From Ruminococcus sp. (GTDB lineage: Bacteria > Bacillota > Clostridia > Oscillospirales > Acutalibacteraceae), in the NCBI GenBank assembly GCA_022779485.1, contig JALFTC010000014.1, positions 62,001-126,000 on the forward strand: a DNA stretch of 64,000 bases, given 5' to 3'. Shown here one piece after another: positions 52,201 to 58,336 of this stretch. The position numbers and the translations under genes are program-made. The notes under the pieces were generated by a model. That model saw nothing but the letters and a program-made list of their open reading frames with translations. It searched no databases and had not been told where the DNA came from. The first letter of the stretch is position 1. Each line of letters begins with the position of its first letter.

Positions 52201-53261
52201 TCAGCAAAGAAAGTGCCCAACACACCTTTACAAACCTTAAGAAACCGGCAGAGTACACTCCTGTTGTGACAAAGACTCTTGACGGTGAAAACTACTATGG
52301 TGAAAAATTCACATTCACCTTAGAGGGTATGGGGTCAATAAAACTTGGCGATGGTGAAACACGGGACACATCGAGAATGGCTGTTGATAAGAAAACAAAG
52401 ATTCCGTCAGAAACTCCCGGCAAGGTTAGATTTACAAGTATTTCATATTACAACGAGGGTACTTACCTTTACAAAATCACAGAGGGAAGCGTAAACGACA
52501 CTGACTATCAGACTGACAGTGATACAATTATCCTAAAGGTTGTAGTAAGCCGAAATAACGACAATACCCTTAGCGTAACGCCAACCTATTACAAGGGAAA
52601 TCTTAACGATTACATTGATGATTCAGAGAACAGCGACTCTGTCACATTTGACTATGAATCATTTATGGTTGATGGCAACGCAACCGATACTCCAACCTTT
52701 AAAAATGTTTCCACCAAGGGTGAAATTACTGTTCTAAAGGTTGACAAAATTAACAATGACGGTAAAGTTCCTGATGATGCTATAAGGCTCAAAGGTGCTA
52801 AATTTAGCCTTTACAAGGTTACCGGTAATAATGTTACACCCGGTACTAATGACAACCCAATTCAAACATTGGCAACCGATGAAAACGGCGAAATTACATT
52901 TAGCGATTTGGATATTTTTGCTGAAAACGGCAACGGTATCAGTGGTGCTAAAAATTATCAGTGGTACTATGTTGTAGAAACAGCTGCCGCTGAGGGTTAT
53001 ACACTGTCAACAAATCAGGAGTGGTTCTGTTTTAACGGTGCAACCTATGACGATACAAATAATATTTACACACATTCGTTTGCAGCATTAAATGTACTAA
53101 TCGCAGTTCCAAGTACCGGTATTGATTACTTAATGCAACACAACTTCCTGTTGTATGGTGGTTTAGTTCTTGGCGTAGGCACAGTTCTTGCCTGTGCATA
53201 TATGTTGAGAAAGAAAAAAACAAGAGCAAAAGCTCCTGTAGGTAAACATGGTATAAAATAA
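49266..53261 (+). CDS. LPXTG-type pilus adhesin with N-terminal starch-module-like domain
   Basis: A 1331-residue surface protein with a TTG start behind AAGGAGAA. A long signal peptide (about 1-35) is followed at about 58-167 by a module beginning [14 protein letters not shown] and containing [12 protein letters not shown]. This resembles the X25/CBM48-like beta-sandwich of starch enzymes. The region around 455-590 is a fibro-slime/PA14-like domain ([21 protein letters not shown]). Cna-B-type (about 895-990), Spy0128-type (about 996-1140) and SpaA-type (about 1150-1275) isopeptide domains follow. The sorting signal is VPSTG at 1281, then a membrane helix and KKKTRAK. Size and position suggest the pilus tip protein. 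The starch-binding role is inference from the module and the pullulanase upstream. Confidence 0.87.
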   Translation: [1331 protein letters not shown]

Positions 53262-53297
53262 ATTACATATATTTTATTGAAAAAGGAGAAAATGAAA

Positions 53298-54833
53298 ATG
53301 ACAAATTCAATTAAGAAAATTTTTGCAATTCTTTTAGTAGTTGCAACAATGGCACTTATGATTCCTTTCGGAGCCAGTGCAACAAGGAACGCCTCAACTG
53401 ATGTAACATTTAAGCTAAGCGATAGTTCTGTTGTAGGTAAGTTTAGGTTTGATATTTACAAAATTGCCGGTGTTAATACAACAACAGGTGCAGTTACACC
53501 TGCTACCGGTATTCCGACAGAGGTTGCTAATGCGATTAAGGCAGAAGGTACTGACGCTAACACACAGACTCTTATCTCTAAATGTAAGACTAATCTAAGC
53601 TCTTTAGGCTCACCTGTTAAGCAATGGGATGCCACAACAGATACTATTACATATAGCAGTGAAAGCGGTAATGGACAACTATCAGCAGGTATCTACTACA
53701 TTCACCCGGTAGCAAAGAGTACTGCTACAAAGGCTAACGACTCTATTGTTGTTCTTCCTAATTATAACGGAAGAGAGTGGGTTGCAGTTGGCGAAGTTGA
53801 CCTGGCTTCTAAGGTTAGCACAAAGGACATCGTTCTTGACAAGACAATCACAAAGGTTGACAACACAGATGTAAACGCAAAATATGCAACAGCAGGTGTA
53901 GGTAGCACAGTTGAATTTAAGCTTGAAGCTAATGTCCCCGGTTCTGCAGACGCTATGCTAAAGAAATATGCTATTGTCGACAAGATGGACGCAGGTCTTA
54001 CATTCGATAAGGACTCTGTAAAGGTTTACTACACAGCTGGTACACTTTCCGAAAACACCCTTGTTAGTGCTGATAAATATACAGTAGATGTTCCTTTCGC
54101 AACTAGTGATAATAATACATACACATTTGCTGTAAACTTCAAAGCTGATACAGCAGACGGTTATGTAAAGAACATTTATGATGCAACTAAGAAAATGGTA
54201 GTTGTATTTAATGCCACAGTTAACAAGAATGCTACAGTAGGTAAAACTTCTAACGACAACCAGGTTTGTCTTGATTATGCTAATGACGATGCTAAGGCAG
54301 TTGAGCAGGGTCCTACTGTTCAGGTGTTTGCTTTCAACATTCAGGTAGTTAAGACAAACAGCAACGGCACAGCTAACCTTTCCGGTGCAGAATTTGAATT
54401 ATACAAGGCTGACAAATTGACAAAGATTGCAACAGCTACATCAGACGGAAACGGTCTTGTGAAGTTTACGAATGCGAATGCAAACACACAGATTCAGCTT
54501 GCTAATGGTACATACTATGTGAAAGAAACAGTTGCTCCGGAAGGATATGTTCTGCCAACAGGTGATGCTGCTTGGACAGAAATCGTTATCGATCCAACAA
54601 TTTCTAAAAAAGCAAATGCCGGTGCAAATGAGGCTAAGTATGAGCTGACTGCTCTTGCAAACAGTACTGATAACGATTTAGCAGTTGTTACAAGGAATAT
54701 CAAAAACATTAAACTGACTGTTCCGGAGACAGGCGGTATGGGTACAGCAATCTTCACAATTTGCGGTGCATCTCTAATCGCACTTGCAGGTGTAATGTTT
54801 GTTATTCTTAAGAAAAAGAAAGCTAATAAATAA
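53298..54833 (+). CDS. Major pilin, isopeptide-forming fimbrial protein with LPXTG
   Basis: A 511-residue sortase substrate, the likely backbone of the pilus. Signal peptide about 1-31; an N-terminal domain to about 170; a D2-type isopeptide domain about 180-345 (KDIVLDKTITKVDN, VEFKLEANVPGSADAM); a SpaA/Cna-B domain about 354-455 with the E-box YYVKETVAPEGYVLP. Intramolecular Lys-Asn bonds are expected from these domains. The sorting signal VPETG lies near 474, followed by a helix and KKKKANK. ATG 53298 has AAAGGAG nine bases upstream; nearer in-frame starts overlap the site. It is 36 bases after the adhesin gene, so they share a transcript. Confidence 0.92.
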   Translation: MTNSIKKIFAILLVVATMALMIPFGASATRNASTDVTFKLSDSSVVGKFRFDIYKIAGVNTTTGAVTPATGIPTEVANAIKAEGTDANTQTLISKCKTNLSSLGSPVKQWDATTDTITYSSESGNGQLSAGIYYIHPVAKSTATKANDSIVVLPNYNGREWVAVGEVDLASKVSTKDIVLDKTITKVDNTDVNAKYATAGVGSTVEFKLEANVPGSADAMLKKYAIVDKMDAGLTFDKDSVKVYYTAGTLSENTLVSADKYTVDVPFATSDNNTYTFAVNFKADTADGYVKNIYDATKKMVVVFNATVNKNATVGKTSNDNQVCLDYANDDAKAVEQGPTVQVFAFNIQVVKTNSNGTANLSGAEFELYKADKLTKIATATSDGNGLVKFTNANANTQIQLANGTYYVKETVAPEGYVLPTGDAAWTEIVIDPTISKKANAGANEAKYELTALANSTDNDLAVVTRNIKNIKLTVPETGGMGTAIFTICGASLIALAGVMFVILKKKKANK

Positions 54834-54859
54834 TTTTGACATACGCAAATAACCTTTAT

Positions 54860-55024
54860 TAAGGAAACACTGAATAAATCACTTTACACATCTTGTACGC
54901 ATATTTTCTGCCGGTATGCCCAAAAAATCCTCGCAATACGTCAGTATTCCTGCGTTTTTTTGAACATACCGACAAAAAATCTGACTGTACAATCTGTGCA
55001 AATGATTTAATCAGTGTTTCCTTA
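54860..55024 (-). mobile_element. Family B miniature element, copy B3 (165 bp, inverted)
   Basis: TAAGGAAACACTG to CAGTGTTTCCTTA, exactly 165 bases, in the opposite orientation to copies B1 and B2. It contains the same internal blocks, e.g. CCGGTATGCCCAAAAAATCC. It lies between the pilin and sortase genes and makes up most of the 304-base gap. Confidence 0.88.
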
Positions 55025-55137
55025 ACTTTATTTATCTATTTGGGGTGCAGGAAACTGCATCCCATATTTTTGTTGCAATTATTACTGGTGTATTTTATAA
55101 TTGTATTAGTATAAGAGTGAGAATAAGGACAATATTT

Positions 55138-56040
55138 ATGAAAAAGAAACTCCCGATAATCGCAATAATATTAATTTTTGTAATTGGTCTTGGAATAATG
55201 AGCTATCCTCTTGTTAGCTCAATGATTAACAATTCAAAGTTTCGTGAAGGTATGAATGACTATACCCAAGTAGTTAAAAAAATGAAGAAAGAGGACTATT
55301 CCAATTTTTTTAATGATGCAAAGAAATATAACAAAAGCCTTACGGCAACATCAATCATCACCGACCCTTTTGATGAGAAGGCATACAAGGCTATTGGCGC
55401 AAGATATAATAATGTGCTTAATGTTGACGAAAAAGGTCTTATTGGCTATGTTGTAGTGCCAAGAATTGATGTTAATTTACCCATATATCATGGTTCAAGC
55501 AAAAAAGTACTTGAAAACGGTGCAGGCCACTTGCGGAATACTTCAATGCCTATTGGTGGCAAAAGTACCCATGCGGTTATATCTGCTCATACAGGATTTC
55601 CTGACCAAACTTTTTTTGATAACTTAACTGACCTTGTAAAGGGAGATATTTTTTACATAAAGGTTTTGGACAAGACTCTTGCTTATAAGGTTGACCAAAT
55701 CAAGGTTGTTCTGCCGGAAGAAACCGAGAATTTGCGTATTATTCCTTACGAGGACTATGTAACGCTATTAACCTGTACTCCTTACGGTGTCAACACCCAC
55801 AGATTGCTTGTAAGAGGTGTTAGGACCAAATATATACCGGAAGAACAAGCGAAAGCTAAAGAGGTAAAACAAGCTCCCTTTGAAAAGTGCTTCTATTTCT
55901 TAGGATGCAAAATTCCATATTGGGTTGCCGGTTTATTTATAGTTGGGTTTGTCCTTGTGGTTATAATTATTGTAATTGTAATAGTCAGAAAGAATAACAA
56001 AAGAGCCAAAACAAAGAAGGTACAGACTGATGAAAAGTAA
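55138..56040 (+). CDS. Class C sortase (pilus polymerase)
   Basis: A 300-residue membrane transpeptidase that joins pilins. An N-terminal membrane helix, the class C lid motif DPF (SIITDPFDE), and a C-terminal helix (WVAGLFIVGFVLVVIII) frame the sortase barrel. Catalytic residues are His151 (SAHTG), Cys213 (LLTCTPYG) and Arg222 (THRLLVRG), with normal Cys-Arg spacing. The ATG at 55138 follows AAGGA; the 31 extra in-frame residues upstream include sequence adjoining the mobile element and are rejected. It shares 11 bases with the next sortase gene. It likely polymerises the VPETG pilin. Confidence 0.94.
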   Translation: MKKKLPIIAIILIFVIGLGIMSYPLVSSMINNSKFREGMNDYTQVVKKMKKEDYSNFFNDAKKYNKSLTATSIITDPFDEKAYKAIGARYNNVLNVDEKGLIGYVVVPRIDVNLPIYHGSSKKVLENGAGHLRNTSMPIGGKSTHAVISAHTGFPDQTFFDNLTDLVKGDIFYIKVLDKTLAYKVDQIKVVLPEETENLRIIPYEDYVTLLTCTPYGVNTHRLLVRGVRTKYIPEEQAKAKEVKQAPFEKCFYFLGCKIPYWVAGLFIVGFVLVVIIIVIVIVRKNNKRAKTKKVQTDEK

Positions 56041-56809
56041 AAAAGCTCGCAGGGTTATGGTGATAATTGCCACATTCTTTCTTGTAACAGGAATCGGCTT
56101 ATTGTTGTTTCCGCAGGTTTCAAATACTTATGGAAAATATGTAGCGAGGAATATTTCTGATGATTTTGAAACAAGGGCAGAACACCCACGAAAAGGCTCC
56201 TATTCTGATGCAAAAAAGAACGGAGAGGTAGATGGTAACGGTTGCCTTGCTGACGGTACACAGGTAGTGTATGATGTTGATATTAAAAGATTAAAGGAAG
56301 ACAGTATTAAGTATAACAATATGCTAAAAAAACATCAGTGGGAAAAGCTGACTAACTCCCTTTCTTATGAACAGCCAAGCCTAAAATTAAGCGAGTATGG
56401 AATTTTTGACGGTGTGTATGGATATTTGGAAGCTCCCACAATCGGTATGAAGTTGCCTATATATTTAGGCACTGCAAGAAATCACCTGAGCTACGGTGCA
56501 GCTCATTTAACATATACTTCTCTGCCTATAGGCGGTCAGGACACCAATGCGGTACTTGCCGGTCATACCGGTTATGTTGGCAGAATATTTTTTGATGATA
56601 TCAGAAATTTGCAAATCAATGACAAAATTAATGTAAGAACCTATTGGTCAAAAATGACTTATAAGGTTGTAAGTACAAAGGTAATAAAGCCAAATGAAGC
56701 AAGCGATATATATATTCAGAAAGGTAAGGACATGATTATCCTTATGACTTGTATATCTAACGGTAATGGTGGATTTGACAGATATTTGGTGTTTTGCGAA
56801 AGGAAGTAA
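56030..56809 (+). CDS. Second sortase, lacking lid motif and C-terminal helix
   Basis: A 259-residue sortase. An N-terminal membrane helix (about 8-28) is followed by a long charged segment and the barrel from about residue 120. Catalytic His179 (AGHTG), Cys241 (LMTC) and Arg251 (FDRYLVF) are present. It differs from the first sortase in having no DPF lid, no C-terminal helix and a shorter length. It may therefore attach the tip adhesin or anchor finished pili to the wall, rather than polymerise them; that division of labour is inference. Its start lies inside the first sortase gene, which implies coupled translation. Confidence 0.9.
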   Translation: MKSKKARRVMVIIATFFLVTGIGLLLFPQVSNTYGKYVARNISDDFETRAEHPRKGSYSDAKKNGEVDGNGCLADGTQVVYDVDIKRLKEDSIKYNNMLKKHQWEKLTNSLSYEQPSLKLSEYGIFDGVYGYLEAPTIGMKLPIYLGTARNHLSYGAAHLTYTSLPIGGQDTNAVLAGHTGYVGRIFFDDIRNLQINDKINVRTYWSKMTYKVVSTKVIKPNEASDIYIQKGKDMIILMTCISNGNGGFDRYLVFCERK

Positions 56810-56811
56810 TT

Positions 56812-57189
56812 ATGGATAAGAATCTTAACAAACTGCAAAGGGAAGAGGCAGGAAAAAGGCTGAAAATTTTGGGATACCCAAAGGATGTTTGCGAGAAATA
56901 TAACGACAAATCTTTTCTGCTAAAACTTCAAGAGGCAGACAGCGGAGATGTCCCCGAAGATATTAATATTGCACCGTTCCTAAAAATGGAAGAGGACGAA
57001 AACATATTCACATACCTGTACAGATATTCTGTAACAGAAGAGGGAAAATTGCAGTTAAGACTGTTTTTCGTCACCGATAAGGTAGAAGAATGGGAAAAGG
57101 ACAGAGAAACCTTGCGTAGTGCAATGGAAAAGGGAATAGATACGAAAGATGCAAAATCAATATTCCGTACATTTGTCCGTCCAATGTGA
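56812..57189 (+). CDS. Uncharacterised 125-aa soluble protein in the pilus operon
   Basis: I do not recognise it. The ATG at 56812 follows GAAAGGAAG and is two bases after the second sortase stop, so it is probably the last gene of the operon. The product is hydrophilic and helix-rich (KLQREEAGKRLKILGYPKDVCEKY, DKVEEWEKDRETLRSAMEKG), with a middle part rich in beta-type residues (YLYRYSVTEEGKLQLRLFFV). There is no signal peptide or membrane helix, so it stays in the cytoplasm. One Cys only. A regulatory or accessory role for the pilus locus is possible from position alone. Confidence 0.7.
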   Translation: MDKNLNKLQREEAGKRLKILGYPKDVCEKYNDKSFLLKLQEADSGDVPEDINIAPFLKMEEDENIFTYLYRYSVTEEGKLQLRLFFVTDKVEEWEKDRETLRSAMEKGIDTKDAKSIFRTFVRPM

Positions 57190-57280
57190 TGTTTTCCCTG
57201 ATATTACCCGCAATAAAAACGGTAAAACAAATAAATACACAAAATAATATATTTTTATGTAATTATTTTTCAAAAAGCTA

Positions 57281-57310
57281 TTGACAATTTACCATAACTT
57301 ATTATATAAT
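57281..57310 (+). promoter_or_regulatory. tRNA-Pro promoter
   Basis: TTGACA (57281-57286), 18-base spacer, TATAAT (57305-57310), 21 bases before the first tRNA gene. Confidence 0.75.
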
Positions 57311-57331
57311 AATCAGGCACGAAAATAAGAA

Positions 57332-57408
57332 CGAGGTGTAACTCAGTTTGGTAGAGTGCTTGGTTTGGGACCAAGATGCCGCAGGTTCGAGTCCTGTCAC
57401 CTCGACCA
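57332..57408 (+). tRNA. tRNA-Pro (anticodon TGG)
   Basis: A complete cloverleaf: acceptor CGAGGTG / CACCTCG, anticodon stem CTTGG / CCAAG, loop TTTGGGA with anticodon TGG at 57366-57368 and G37, T-loop TTCGAGT, discriminator A and encoded CCA (57406-57408). It decodes CCA and related Pro codons. Confidence 0.96.
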
Positions 57409-57410
57409 TT

Positions 57411-57442
57411 AAAACAGGTAATGCCATGGTATTACCTGTTTT
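57411..57442 (+). terminator. Hairpin after the first tRNA-Pro
   Basis: AAAACAGGTAATGC pairs with GTATTACCTGTTTT around a CATG loop (one G-U pair). It is almost the same as the hairpin after the second tRNA, as if tRNA and hairpin were duplicated together. Confidence 0.75.
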
Positions 57443-57458
57443 GATTTTAAATAAGCAA

Positions 57459-57535
57459 CGAGGTGTGGCTCAGTTTGGTAGAGCGCTGCGTTCGGGACGC
57501 AGAGGCCGCAGGTTCGACTCCTGTCACCTCGACCA
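57459..57535 (+). tRNA. tRNA-Pro (anticodon CGG)
   Basis: The same acceptor stem, T-arm and encoded CCA (57533-57535) as the first tRNA. The anticodon stem is CTGCG / CGCAG and the loop TTCGGGA, with anticodon CGG at 57493-57495. It decodes CCG. It probably arose by tandem duplication followed by anticodon-arm change. Confidence 0.96.
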
Positions 57536-57537
57536 TT

Positions 57538-57569
57538 AAAACAGGTAATGCATTGGCATTACCTGTTTT
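57538..57569 (+). terminator. Terminator after the second tRNA-Pro
   Basis: A perfect 14-bp stem, AAAACAGGTAATGC / GCATTACCTGTTTT, with an ATTG loop, followed by AATTTTT. Confidence 0.85.
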
Positions 57570-57586
57570 AATTTTTAAACAAGCAA

Positions 57587-57605
57587 CGAGGTGACAGGAG
57601 TCGAA
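57587..57605 (-). repeat. Inverted fragment of tRNA-Pro 3' end
   Basis: CGAGGTGACAGGAGTCGAA is the exact reverse complement of 57513-57531 (T-loop through acceptor stem of the CGG tRNA). Its left flank (AAGCAACGAGGTG) also copies the leader of the second tRNA in direct orientation. The DNA to 57728 is G+C-richer than its surroundings and unexplained. Confidence 0.8.
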
Positions 57606-57727
57606 GGTGACGAGTACGACCGCCGCCGGTGGCGGAGGAAGGGAGTACGAGGAAGAGCCGCAACAAGGAGTTTGAGGAAGTGCATTTATGCACGACGCTA
57701 AACGACTATGTTGCAATCGGAGTAAAG

Positions 57728-57751
57728 AAAACAGTCCGGTGGACTGTTTTT
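57728..57751 (+). terminator. Terminator-like hairpin
   Basis: A 10-bp perfect stem, AAAACAGTCC / GGACTGTTTT, with a 3-base loop and a T-run. No gene clearly ends here; it may close a transcript from the tRNA region. Confidence 0.6.
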
Positions 57752-57909
57752 AGGGAGGGTGTAGAAGATACTATTGTAGGAAATAGTGTTTCTTCTTTGT
57801 ATATAATATATCGTCTATTCTATAAATTAATTGCAAAACATTTACTAAAATGATATGATATTTTTAGGAAATTAACTGTATAGGAATAGGAGGGGGTTAT
57901 ATCCTTTCA

Positions 57910-58029
57910 ATGTCAGTAACAGATGAAAGAAATTCTGACTTAGCGGGTACATTTCATATTACTTCAACATGGAAAAAGTCAGAAAATACATACAAGCTTA
58001 TTTTTAATATGGATTCAAGAATTATGTGA
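57910..58029 (+). CDS. Possible 39-aa gene or gene remnant
   Basis: ATG at 57910, 13 bases after a GGAGGGGG run, opens a 39-codon frame ending in TGA nine bases before the next start. The product (…AGTFHITSTWKKSENTYKLIFN…) looks like the final strands of a SnoaL/NTF2-type domain, so it may be the tail of a decayed gene rather than a real small protein. The resemblance is weak and from memory. Confidence 0.3.
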   Translation: MSVTDERNSDLAGTFHITSTWKKSENTYKLIFNMDSRIM

Positions 58030-58037
58030 GGTGCAAA

Positions 58038-58292
58038 ATGGATAAAATATGTCAAAGTTGCGGTATGCCTATTCCATCTAATGAACAATTAGGCACAGAA
58101 AAGGATGGAAAAATAAATAACGACTACTGTAAATACTGCTACGAAAAAGGTGAATTTATTGACAAGGTGACAATGGAAGAATACATAGAAATGTGTTCAC
58201 AATACGGTTCACAGGCAGGAATGACAAATGAAGAAATGAAAGAGCATTGTGAAAAGCTTTTCCCTACATTAAAAAGGTGGAAAGCTGAATGA
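58038..58292 (+). CDS. Small zinc-ribbon protein, 84 aa
   Basis: Starts MDKICQSCGMPIPSNEQLG, with the C-x-x-C pair continued by YCKYCYEKG, giving four Cys for one zinc ion. This fits the putative zinc-ribbon family PF12674 of small Firmicutes proteins. The rest is acidic and helical (TMEEYIEMCSQYGSQAGMTNEEMKEHCEKLFP). The ATG at 58038 has GAGGTG six bases upstream; a GTG 12 bases earlier overlaps that site. Such proteins often lie beside NTF2-like or regulator genes, and the fragment just upstream could be what is left of one. Function unknown. Confidence 0.83.
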   Translation: MDKICQSCGMPIPSNEQLGTEKDGKINNDYCKYCYEKGEFIDKVTMEEYIEMCSQYGSQAGMTNEEMKEHCEKLFPTLKRWKAE

Positions 58293-58336
58293 TTAGTATT
58301 GGCAAATAATGATTTGTACTTATGGTGGTGTGTGTA

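Noticed and set aside
57348-57539. 63-codon frame across both tRNA genes
   Set aside because: It overlaps two complete tRNA genes and the hairpin between them; an artefact of tRNA sequence.
57629-57853. 74-codon frame after the tRNA genes starting at a GTG
   Set aside because: No ribosome site, odd composition, runs through a terminator hairpin, and no recognisable protein features; treated as non-coding.
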